A stretch of DNA of 38,437 nucleotides. Source: Desulfogranum japonicum DSM 18378. Lineage in GTDB: Bacteria > Desulfobacterota > Desulfobulbia > Desulfobulbales > Desulfobulbaceae. The stretch is taken from the NCBI RefSeq assembly GCF_000429945.1, contig NZ_AUCV01000053.1, positions 1 through 38,437 on the forward strand. Direction: 5' to 3'. The position numbers and the translations under genes were made by a program. Under the pieces are notes generated by a model. The model searched no databases and was not told the DNA's origin. It saw only the letters and a list, made by a program, of their open reading frames with translations. Shown here in pieces: positions 32,346 through 38,437 of this stretch; position 1 is the stretch's first letter, and each line of letters opens with the position of its first letter.

Positions 32346-33994
32346 CAGGTCTGTCTCCTCTCCTGAACATTCTGCATTCCGATGATGGCTGCGCCAACTG
32401 CGTTACCCACAGCATAGTGTTCCGGAAAACGAACTGTGGTATTAAGCCGTTCTGCTACCTGGGGCAGGAAAAACGGTGCTGCCGCTCCAATACCAATGAG
32501 TGGCAAATGTACCGAAAAATTGAGGGAAAAATACGCATTCGTCTGCTGGTGCAACATGACAGCTGCGTGCTCGGGGCTCCATACTGAACGGGCAAGATAG
32601 GTGAGAATGCTCTCGGCAATGGTTTCTACGGTTTTCGCAACAACCTGTTGGCAAAAAGTTTCAGCACTAATCCCCAGGTGCCTGCCATAGATTGTGGCGG
32701 CTTTTTTGCTTATTTCACTATTGCCAACCTGCAGTTCTCCCAGAACATGAAGAGCATCTGTTGGCGTAAAGCCACTCAGCACCAAGCGTTGTTCAAAGGC
32801 CAGCCGTTCCACCTGTTTTTCCAGGGAGATACCCTGAATGCCTGTTACTTCGGTAAGGCGGGAAGGCGGCATGGATCCGTGGGTTGCCAGAGCCTGTATC
32901 AGGATATTATTGTCTTCTGTCAGATTATTCCTGCCTGCTTCAGGAAGCACCATATAATGATCGCCCTTCGGTTGCAGCCACAGAGCAGGATCAGGTAAAT
33001 CTTCGGTGATGGCAAGCGGCTGAATACGATTTTTTCCCAAAACCAGTTCACCATCCCGCATGCAGAGGACCTGGCTGTCTCCTCCGCCTGCGGCAGTGTA
33101 CATATCCACAGCTTCCACATGGGTCTGCCAGGGGCCAATACGACATCCTTCATCACTGAGAACCGGCAGCCCGTTTTTCAACAGGCAAATATCTGTGGTG
33201 GTTCCGCCAACATCCACTATCAGGGCTGATTCCTGGGTGGAAAAACTGCCAAACCGTGCTGTCGCTGCCGGACCACTGGCCATGGTGATGGCAGCCCTTT
33301 CAACGGTTTCTTCCAGATTCGCGTCTGTACCATCACCGCATATGATACTTACAGGACATTCCAGCCCCAGGGAGAGCATCGAGCGTTGAATGGAAGAAAG
33401 AAAATCCACCATCAGGGGCATCAATTTGGCATGCAGACAGGCTGTTGCTGCACGCTCCTGCATTCCAGGATGGGATGATACAAGGTGGGAGCAGAAGACC
33501 GGTTTTGGGTCAATCAGGGATATTGCTTTTTCCGCGACCAGTTCATGGGTTGGATTTTTGATGGACATGGCTCCACATATCGCGTAGCTGTCCACTTCCT
33601 TACGTAATTCCTGAAGCGTATCAACCAGTGTTTCCATGTCCAGCGGTTCATCTTCTTCGCCGGTTATGGTATGCCCGCCCTTAATAAAAATATTAGCAAC
33701 CACTGGCAGTTTGAAATGGCGAACATATCCCAGAACAAACAGGCCCACGCGAGCTCCATGACCTTCAACAACCGCATTGGTTGCCAAAGTAGTGGAGACG
33801 GCAAGATGAGCAATTTGCGAAGGCTGAATGTCACTTTGAAAAAGTTCTTTCAGGGCAGTGCCAACACCAACAGCCAGATCATTGTGTGTGGTACGGGTTT
33901 TACTCTGGGCAGCAACACTGTTGTCTGCAAGGCGAACGGCGACCGCATCTGTAAAAGTGCCGCCGGTATCAATACCAATACAATAGGTATCCAT
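32345..33994 (-). CDS. Hydantoinase A / oxoprolinase-family protein
   Basis: This encodes 549 residues from the ATG at 33994. A TTG at 34039 would add 15 residues, and neither start has a good ribosome binding site. The N-terminal IGIDTGGTFTDAVAV and the later VDVGGTTTDICLL are the nucleotide-binding signatures of the Hsp70/actin-like ATPase fold used by hydantoinase A (ATP-dependent amide-bond hydrolysis). No HyuB partner is adjacent, and HyuA normally needs one, so the enzyme may act with a distant partner or be a solo relative of unknown substrate. It leads a three-gene operon through overlapping or two-base junctions. Confidence 0.85.
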   Translation of the reverse strand: MDTYCIGIDTGGTFTDAVAVRLADNSVAAQSKTRTTHNDLAVGVGTALKELFQSDIQPSQIAHLAVSTTLATNAVVEGHGARVGLFVLGYVRHFKLPVVANIFIKGGHTITGEEDEPLDMETLVDTLQELRKEVDSYAICGAMSIKNPTHELVAEKAISLIDPKPVFCSHLVSSHPGMQERAATACLHAKLMPLMVDFLSSIQRSMLSLGLECPVSIICGDGTDANLEETVERAAITMASGPAATARFGSFSTQESALIVDVGGTTTDICLLKNGLPVLSDEGCRIGPWQTHVEAVDMYTAAGGGDSQVLCMRDGELVLGKNRIQPLAITEDLPDPALWLQPKGDHYMVLPEAGRNNLTEDNNILIQALATHGSMPPSRLTEVTGIQGISLEKQVERLAFEQRLVLSGFTPTDALHVLGELQVGNSEISKKAATIYGRHLGISAETFCQQVVAKTVETIAESILTYLARSVWSPEHAAVMLHQQTNAYFSLNFSVHLPLIGIGAAAPFFLPQVAERLNTTVRFPEHYAVGNAVGAAIIGMQNVQERRQT

Positions 33995-34284
33995 TGAATA
34001 GGGAATAGTGTGTATCTGGAAAGGCCGGTATCCGGTCAATGCAACAGGGCCGGGAAACCATGCTCAATTTTATATTCTGGTGTAGACGCACATCGATTAT
34101 CGCTGTGCATCTTGTTTTGCCGAACCCTTATATACACATCTGAAAGAGTACATCTGGATTCTGCTACATGGTAGTTTCTCATACCATTGATTACGAGAAG
34201 ATTCAAGGCACCGCCTGGAAAGAGCATGGCTATCAGCTGGAATGCAGATAACTACATGTTTCACAGTGAACAGGACCTTGCATA
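33995..34284. other. Intergenic region
   Basis: No supported gene lies between the hydantoinase-like start and the tRNA-Asn terminator. The stretch must contain the promoter for the hydantoinase-like operon, but no clear -35/-10 pair was found. Confidence 0.4.
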
Positions 34285-34318
34285 TAAAAAAAGCCCGGTC
34301 AAACAAGTTGACCGGGCT
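34285..34318 (-). terminator. Terminator of tRNA-Asn
   Basis: AGCCCGGTCAA and TTGACCGGGCT form a perfect 11-bp stem around a 5-base loop. On the minus strand it is followed by a run of seven or more T, directly downstream of the tRNA. Confidence 0.85.
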
Positions 34319-34324
34319 GAAAAC

Positions 34325-34400
34325 TGGCTCCTCGGGAGGGACTCGAACCCCCGACAGGGTGGTTAACAGCCACCTGCTCTACCAACTGAGCTACCGAGGA
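34325..34400 (-). tRNA. tRNA-Asn (GTT)
   Basis: On the minus strand the 76-base sequence folds as a tRNA, with TCCTCGG acceptor strand, GTAGCTCAGTTGGTAGAGC D-arm, anticodon loop CTGTTAA (anticodon GTT), TTCGAGTCC T-loop and encoded CCA. It has its own promoter and terminator. Confidence 0.97.
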
Positions 34401-34450
34401 ATAAGCTCAAAATCATTGGTTGGGAAACGCGTTTGCGTTACGAGACGGCT

Positions 34451-34478
34451 GTTTATCATGTTCACCGTTTCCCGTCAA
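34451..34478 (-). promoter_or_regulatory. Promoter of tRNA-Asn
   Basis: On the minus strand TTGACG (34478-34473) is followed, after 15 or 16 bases, by GATAAA or ATAAAC (about 34457-34451). Transcription would start about 44 bases before the tRNA. Confidence 0.5.
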
Positions 34479-35109
34479 CAATAAAATTACTTTTTAAAAC
34501 ATAAAAAACATTTTATTTGCAGGCAAACCTGTAGAGAACGGCTTTGTGAAGAGCTTTTCTCTTTGTTTTTATGTGTAAAAAAGACGACAAGCCACCTTTG
34601 TAAGAATATTTCCATCTTCTTCAAACAATGTGGCATCCAGTATGGAAACTTTAATATGGGGAGGTAGTTTTTTTGCGATCAATGAGTTTTTCCAGATTGT
34701 GACGATAATGGTCACAGTCATCAAGGTGGGGATTTTTATACTCCTACTCAACAACCAGGCAGTCCCGTTTATTCTCGATAACCTTATTGGAGAGCAATGC
34801 CAGATTCCATGCTGTGCATGTGCAGTTCAAGGATGATTGACGGACCGTCTGCGAATTTTTTGCCGTTATGATGAACTCTGTAGAAAATTTTGCGATAATC
34901 TGAGAAATCCGTTCCAGCGCAGGTAAGAATAGCGGCTACTGCCGACAAGCACAAATGTCTGTAAAAAAAATAGAATGCAATAAAGTTTGGACACATAGTG
35001 CTAATTTATTGAATACACAGAGGATAACTTGCTGGTAAATACGTAGGGGGAGCAGTGTCGGGGGAAAACCAAGTAAAAAAATGAAACCAATGTAAAAAAA
35101 AACTTGCCT
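34479..35109. other. Region between two tRNA genes, possible gene remnants
   Basis: No intact gene could be supported. Two minus-strand open stretches (34996-34784 and 34754-34569) read like protein (for example YRKIFYRVHHNGKKFADGPSI and VSILDATLFEEDGNILTKVACRLF), but both lack ribosome binding sites and lie in different contexts. They may be decayed remnants of one gene. The region is AT-rich. Confidence 0.4.
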
Positions 35110-35115
35110 TATAAT
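35110..35115 (+). promoter_or_regulatory. -10 box of the tRNA-Pro promoter
   Basis: A perfect TATAAT lies 51 bases before the tRNA-Pro. A-tracts occur at -40 and further upstream, but no good -35 hexamer is seen. Confidence 0.45.
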
Positions 35116-35166
35116 TGTCAATCGTGTAAATAGCCGAAGCTCTTTCAAACAAATTCAAAATTGCGT

Positions 35167-35244
35167 CGGGGCGTAGCGCAGCCTGGTTAGCGCGCCTGCC
35201 TTGGGAGCAGGAGGTCGTAGGTTCGAATCCTACCGCCCCGACCA
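35167..35244 (+). tRNA. tRNA-Pro (TGG)
   Basis: This 78-base sequence folds as a tRNA with CGGGGCG/CGCCCCG acceptor stem, anticodon loop CTTGGGA (anticodon TGG), TTCGAAT T-loop and encoded ACCA end. It is followed by a terminator and then by phage-like genes, so it is a plausible integration site. Confidence 0.97.
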
Positions 35245-35252
35245 GTTTTTCC

Positions 35253-35290
35253 AACGGGTTACACAGTTTATGTGTAGCCCGTTTTTTTTT
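35253..35290 (+). terminator. Terminator of tRNA-Pro
   Basis: AACGGGTTACACA pairs with TGTGTAGCCCGTT (one G-U) around a 5-base loop, followed by a T-run. Confidence 0.85.
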
Positions 35291-35396
35291 GTGTGGCCGA
35301 TAATGGTGGCGGTTTTGTTATTTTTCACGCTGGAACCTGCCTTCCAGTGACTCAATAGCTGTCTTTTGAGATTCCCCAATAGAATGGAGATAAATT

Positions 35397-35621
35397 TCAG
35401 TCGTAGTTAGAGCGTGGAGTAACTGCCATTTTCACAGTTTCCATGAGTTTATACTGACCGGGATCAACACCAGCCTTGGGGTTTACCTGCAAGCAGGAGG
35501 AAGCGCCGGGAACGAGGATAAGTAGTTGCCTGATAACCTGTCCCGTATTTTTGTTGGTGTACTCGTTCACACCATTGAATTGTCCGACGATGACCATGCC
35601 TGTTTTTGTTTCTTCAGCCAT
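35397..35621 (-). CDS. Small OB-fold-like protein, possibly a phage ssDNA-binding protein
   Basis: This encodes 74 residues with ATG at 35621 and AGGAG just upstream. The beta-rich pattern GMVIVGQFNGVNEYTNKNTGQVIRQLLILVPG recalls the small single-strand DNA-binding proteins of filamentous phages (G5P/RstB-like), but the match is by eye only. It lies divergently from an S24-type repressor, which is the usual order of early phage genes. It could be a different small phage or plasmid protein. Confidence 0.5.
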   Translation of the reverse strand: MAEETKTGMVIVGQFNGVNEYTNKNTGQVIRQLLILVPGASSCLQVNPKAGVDPGQYKLMETVKMAVTPRSNYD

Positions 35622-35638
35622 TTTTTAAGCTCCTGTTT

Positions 35639-35851
35639 TCATTTGTTAGTAAAATATGGTTTAACTATGGTAGAATCGGTGGTTGGAGGTATACGATACA
35701 CAGGAATGTTCCTGAAACATTCAGGACAGATAAGAAAGCTCTCAACACCTGTGTTGGTCTCGTACTCACCGTGCTCGTATCGACAACCGCAGGTTGAGCA
35801 GTTTGGAAGTTTTGGATTATTTGAATTTGGCGTTACCGACTGATTCGTAAT
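35639..35851 (-). CDS. Candidate zinc-ribbon small protein with a non-standard start
   Basis: A minus-strand frame of 70 residues contains CSTCGCRYEHGEYE and then LICPECF, that is two CxxC-type pairs spaced like a zinc ribbon. It ends 17 bases before the start of the next leftward gene (35621). Between the nearest upstream in-frame stop and the Cys motif there is no ATG, GTG or TTG. The best start is ATT at 35851, five bases after AAGGA. The frame may therefore be a real gene with a rare start, or a gene that lost its start. Confidence 0.4.
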   Translation of the reverse strand: MTNQSVTPNSNNPKLPNCSTCGCRYEHGEYETNTGVESFLICPECFRNIPVYRIPPTTDSTIVKPYFTNK

Positions 35852-35853
35852 TG

Positions 35854-35943
35854 TCCTTAGGATGATTTATTGTCTTTATGGTAACTCATGTATGTTTAGT
35901 AGCTCATCTTGAGGATGATATCAAGGGAAAATAGTCTTTAGGA
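35854..35943. promoter_or_regulatory. Three operator-like repeats in the divergent promoter region
   Basis: TCCTTAGGA (35854-35862), TCTTGAGGA (35907-35915) and TCTTTAGGA (35935-35943), each followed by TGA or TAA, fit the pattern TCYTKAGGATRA. They lie between the leftward small genes and the rightward repressor gene, where a CI-like repressor would bind. The first and third also overlap likely ribosome binding sites, so part of the similarity may come from that. Confidence 0.45.
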
Positions 35944-35949
35944 TAACAA

Positions 35950-36609
35950 ATGACGTTTTCTAAAATCTGGAAGCGGATTACAAGTGAAACAGAAATTAAA
36001 AAATTTAATCAGCTCGCTGAGTTAGTTGGAACGACAGGGCAATATGTTTCTCGAAAAAAAAATAAAGATGAATTCCCTATTGAGTGGGCCTACAGCGTTG
36101 CAAAAAAATATGGACTCCTAACGGAGTGGATTATTGAAGGAAAAGAGCCGAGAAGATTAGATCTGAAGAGTTCTGTTGCAGATAGCCAATGTGCTGAATT
36201 TACAATGGTTCCTAAATATAAGGCTAGGCTTTCTAGTGGTCATGGCTCGTTTAGAACTTCTGATCAGATCGAAGCTAATTATGCTTTTAGAACAGAATTT
36301 ATTCGATCAAAAGGTAATCCAAAGGATATGGCGCTCTTTGAGATAATGGGAGATTCTATGGAGCCTTTTATCTATGATGGCGATGTCGTAATGGTCGATA
36401 TGTCCAAAAACGAGTTAGAAGATATTGTTGATGGCAAAGCTTACGCTTTTAGAGAGGGAGAGACGGTTAAGGTGAAGAGGTTATCCCGGCAAGCTAACAG
36501 ATTAATTGCATCAAGCGAAAACTATCAAAAATATCCGCCATATCAACTGGAAAACGGTGATTTTGGTATAATTGGAAAAGTCATTTGGTTAGGCCATGAG
36601 GTTAACTAG
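35950..36609 (+). CDS. CI-like phage repressor with S24 self-cleavage domain
   Basis: This encodes 219 residues. Residues about 1-70 form a helix-turn-helix domain of the CI/Bac_CI_repr type (FNQLAELVGTTGQYVSRKKNKDEFPIEWAYSVAKKYGLLTEWIIEG). The C-terminal part is a LexA/S24 domain, with the catalytic Ser in MGDSMEPFIYDGD and the Lys in ETVKVKRLS. Such repressors hold prophages silent and cleave themselves after DNA damage. An AGGA site precedes the ATG at 35950. The flanking phage structural genes are missing from the window, so this may be a remnant. The gene is AT-rich compared with the BMC region. Confidence 0.88.
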   Translation: MTFSKIWKRITSETEIKKFNQLAELVGTTGQYVSRKKNKDEFPIEWAYSVAKKYGLLTEWIIEGKEPRRLDLKSSVADSQCAEFTMVPKYKARLSSGHGSFRTSDQIEANYAFRTEFIRSKGNPKDMALFEIMGDSMEPFIYDGDVVMVDMSKNELEDIVDGKAYAFREGETVKVKRLSRQANRLIASSENYQKYPPYQLENGDFGIIGKVIWLGHEVN

Positions 36610-36876
36610 TGATAACATTTTGATATTTATAGAAAATAAAAATATATTCGTGTTATACGACGGTCGCCTAATACGGTCATATACGGCAAAGGCGACGAAA
36701 AAACAGGTCTAAATCAACGTGTTTCTCTAAAATAACGCAGTGTCATTCTAAAAAAAATACTAATTAGGCGACATGCGAAATTTCAGAGTAAGTATCTAAA
36801 ATAAGATTAAAAGTATAAAAAATGGCAGGTTCGAGCGTGTCTAAATAGCGCGTAAAGCGAACGTCGCCTATAAAAC
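36610..36876. other. Boundary region before the cassette array
   Basis: No gene was found here. GTCGCC or GGCGAC occurs four times (about 36664, 36690, 36765 and 36865), in inverted pairs. The last copy, followed by TATAAAACGTTATGG, precedes the first cassette, and an AGGCGAC segment near 36762 matches its complement imperfectly. This could be the attC of an earlier cassette or an attI-like site. Its R'' box was not found. Confidence 0.45.
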
Positions 36877-36915
36877 GTTATGGCTTGAAAAATACCATCA
36901 TCGTGATATCAGCCA

Positions 36916-37341
36916 ATGCATAATGTCATTAACAACATAATTTCTGATACTTATCTCACTAATAGTTTTGTAATCTTTAGCTTCCTTTTAGCACTATTTA
37001 ATAGCTGTTCATTTTTTGTTTTTGCTAAGCTGTTTAAATTAAATAAGAAAATTGCAAAATATTGTTTAATTACATTCTTACTTAGCATATTCTTCTTCTA
37101 TTTACATGTTCTCCTACTCTACTTGTTTCCTGGTCCATACCCTGGAATTAATACAAACAAGCAAAATACACATGAGATAAACATTTTCTTGATATCAGGT
37201 TTAATGTTCTTTATTTCAATATGTTCACTCACATATTACACACTTAAAGTGAAAAATTACAAATGTGTTTTATTAACCTTTGGCGTTTGCTCAATCGGTT
37301 TGTTTTTTGCCGATTTTACATGGAAAATAATAATGCCATAA
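36916..37341 (+). CDS. Cassette 1 protein: unknown four-helix membrane protein
   Basis: This encodes 141 residues with four hydrophobic stretches (about 17-38, 45-70, 90-110 and 118-138), so it is a small integral membrane protein. I recognise no family. Its stop codon lies inside the R'' box of its own attC, which is typical of compact cassettes. There is no strong ribosome binding site before the ATG. Function is unknown. Confidence 0.75.
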   Translation: MHNVINNIISDTYLTNSFVIFSFLLALFNSCSFFVFAKLFKLNKKIAKYCLITFLLSIFFFYLHVLLLYLFPGPYPGINTNKQNTHEINIFLISGLMFFISICSLTYYTLKVKNYKCVLLTFGVCSIGLFFADFTWKIIMP

Positions 37342-37396
37342 CCAGCCATTCCACTGGACCCGCAAACAGCGCGGGCCAGTGAATTCAACGTTATCG
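37336..37396 (+). repeat. attC site of cassette 1
   Basis: R'' is CCATAAC (37336-37342) and the following cassette begins GTTATCG (37390-37396). Between them CACTGG-A-CCCGC pairs with GCGGG-CCAGTG. The unpaired A is the extrahelical base that orients strand choice in attC recombination. Confidence 0.88.
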
Positions 37397-37404
37397 ATAC
37401 AAAA

Positions 37405-37758
37405 ATGAACTTATCCCTAAGTCCATATTCATTACCTGAACTCCAAGGAATAAAAAAAGAAGAACAGAAAAGATTATGGCAAAAGTGTGCTGCACGAAGT
37501 TGGCATCACTGGCAAACATGGGTTGCATCAATTGTCTGCTTGTCAGTTATTGTCGGTTTAGGCCGTATTGCATTTGAAATAGCTAGCATTTACCCTCACA
37601 TTAATAAGAATATAATCTTATCTTTCGGTCAGGGGGTAGGTTTCTTCATAGGATATTATATATTCTTCATTTTACTAAACATTATTATAAGTGAAGATTT
37701 AATTAAAGAAAGAAAAAGCATGGGCTACTTAGAAGATAAGAAATTTAATTTACAATAA
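37405..37758 (+). CDS. Cassette 2 protein: unknown two-helix membrane protein
   Basis: This encodes 117 residues. A charged N-terminal segment (about 1-35, with SLPELQGIKKEEQKRLWQKCAAR) precedes two membrane helices (about 38-60 and 72-95), and a charged C-terminus follows. No family was recognised. It starts nine bases after the recombination box of the preceding attC. No ribosome binding site is clear. Confidence 0.7.
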   Translation: MNLSLSPYSLPELQGIKKEEQKRLWQKCAARSWHHWQTWVASIVCLSVIVGLGRIAFEIASIYPHINKNIILSFGQGVGFFIGYYIFFILLNIIISEDLIKERKSMGYLEDKKFNLQ

Positions 37759-37764
37759 AAATTT

Positions 37765-37897
37765 CGATAACCAGACGTTCGAGCTGACAAATACCACTGG
37801 CGGTAATCCTTACCTTTGAAAGTTTACCGGAATCTTCCAGTAGTACTTTGCCGGGAAGCTCTCATCGTGGTATTTGCCGCTCAACTTAACGTTATAC
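37765..37897 (+). repeat. attC site of cassette 2 (long, VCR-like)
   Basis: R'' is CGATAAC (37765-37771) and the next cassette begins GTTATAC (37891-37897). The arms CAAATACCAC and GTGGTATTTG pair perfectly, with GAGC/GCTC further out, around a large variable centre. Confidence 0.87.
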
Positions 37898-37913
37898 AAA
37901 AGAAATAATTTAG

Positions 37914-38381
37914 ATGTACTTGCTTACTTTTCCTCTTACAATCATCAATCTATTTTTTCTCCACATGGGATATTTTTGTTTGGGTATTGATGAGGAGTAT
38001 TTCTACATTCAAAGAGGGAATTATTTTTATAAATTGCGTTTTTATAGCCTGGCACTTGGAAACTATAAAACTGCACTTGAAAAATTTGGTTCAACAGATC
38101 AATTCCTAAAGCCAAGTATTGCATATTGTTATTTAGTTCTAGGTAATTATATACAATCACAAAAACTATATCGTGAAGCTTATCTGGTTAGTAAGCACCC
38201 CGATATATTAGTCGGTTTAGTATGTGCTGAATTGAACCTTGGTAACGATGAGGCAGGAATCCACATATTCGAAGAACTTTTAAGCAAAAAAAATGAATTT
38301 ACTGAGTATCACAAAGAAGAAGTAATAAGAATTCAAGATCAAATGTTACAAGATAAAATAATTAAAGAAAAATATGTATAA
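37914..38381 (+). CDS. Cassette 3 protein: membrane-anchored TPR-like protein
   Basis: This encodes 155 residues. Residues about 3-22 form a membrane anchor (LLTFPLTIINLFFLHMGYFCLG). The rest has helical repeats resembling tetratricopeptide repeats (RFYSLALGNYKTALEKFGS, PSIAYCYLVLGNYIQSQKLYREAYLV, LVGLVCAELNLGNDEAGIHIFEELL). TPRs usually mediate protein contacts. The function of this cassette protein is unknown. Its stop overlaps the R'' box of its attC. Confidence 0.72.
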   Translation: MYLLTFPLTIINLFFLHMGYFCLGIDEEYFYIQRGNYFYKLRFYSLALGNYKTALEKFGSTDQFLKPSIAYCYLVLGNYIQSQKLYREAYLVSKHPDILVGLVCAELNLGNDEAGIHIFEELLSKKNEFTEYHKEEVIRIQDQMLQDKIIKEKYV

Positions 38382-38437
38382 CGAATAAGGATAGATTGTG
38401 TGAGTGAGGAACGAACGAACCACAATCTTATCCGTGG
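38377..38437 (+). repeat. attC site of cassette 3, cut by the window edge
   Basis: R'' is GTATAAC (38377-38383). GGATAGATTGTG pairs with CACAATCTTATCC, leaving one unpaired base. The R' box and the following cassette lie outside the window. Confidence 0.8.

Larger units (their letters stand above)
36877..38437 (+). mobile_element. Integron gene-cassette array (three cassettes, no integrase in view)
   Basis: Three segments each begin with a GTTRRRY-like box after AAC and end with an attC whose R'' box is the exact complement of that same cassette's start. Cassette 1 is 36877-37389 (GTTATGG with CCATAAC), cassette 2 is 37390-37890 (GTTATCG with CGATAAC), and cassette 3 begins at 37891 (GTTATAC with GTATAAC). 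Each carries one + strand gene starting 15-40 bases after the box. Base composition is far more AT-rich than the rest of the window. The array continues beyond the right edge. Confidence 0.88.

Noticed and set aside
34242-34484. Open frame of 80 codons across tRNA-Asn
   Set aside because: It is antisense to the tRNA gene and its terminator.
35317-36876. A larger cassette starting at GTTATTT (35317) with R'' AAATAAC near 36730
   Set aside because: The boxes match, but the flanking sequence does not fold as an attC, and such a cassette would contain genes on both strands.
1-38437. CRISPR arrays
   Set aside because: No regularly spaced direct repeats were seen anywhere in the window.

Overview
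The window looks like the chromosome of an anaerobic, Gram-negative bacterium, probably a sulfate-reducer-like Desulfobacterota (deltaproteobacterial) species. This rests on gene content only: a B12-dependent dehydratase microcompartment beside a multi-PAS hybrid kinase, a dCache chemoreceptor, an anion-type ABC importer and a PspA/flotillin membrane-stress cluster. No 16S or other marker is present, so the taxonomy is inference.

Positions 1-2684 hold the end of an unidentified, possibly transposase-like gene, a polytopic membrane protein paired with a DUF190 (PII-like) protein, and an inverted-repeat element. Positions 2685-18318 are one long co-directional bacterial microcompartment (BMC) locus of Pdu type. 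It encodes shell proteins (PduA/J, PduB, a basic-tailed PduK-like protein, a Haliangium-type tandem BMC-T, PduN, a permuted PduU/EutS-like protein and PduT). It also encodes the three-subunit diol/glycerol dehydratase (PduCDE), its reactivase (PduGH), an EutJ chaperone, a flavoprotein-like/PduM-like protein, a cobalamin adenosyltransferase, two GlcG/HbpS proteins, CoA-acylating aldehyde dehydrogenase PduP and the RnfC-like reductase PduS. Together they would convert a 1,2-diol or glycerol to an aldehyde and then an acyl-CoA, with in-situ B12 reduction, adenosylation and enzyme reactivation. No PduL, PduQ or PduW homologue is encoded here.

Positions 18422-27263 hold a small unknown protein, a hybrid histidine kinase with a periplasmic solute-binding sensor domain, a chemoreceptor gene interrupted by one in-frame TAG, and a NitT/TauT-type ABC importer. 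Positions 27459-31197 form a membrane-stress cluster (unknown protein, PspA, YqiJ-like, flotillin). Reading leftward from 33994 to 31444 are a hydantoinase-A-like protein, a secreted EndoU-type RNase and a small protein that is a candidate immunity partner.

The right end is mobile territory. tRNA-Asn and tRNA-Pro are followed by a phage-like module (S24 repressor, divergent small genes, repeated operator-like motifs). Then come three gene cassettes of an integron array, separated by attC sites whose R'' and R' boxes match their own cassette ends exactly. No integrase gene is visible, so this is either a cluster of attC sites lacking an integrase or the distal part of an integron that continues past the window.
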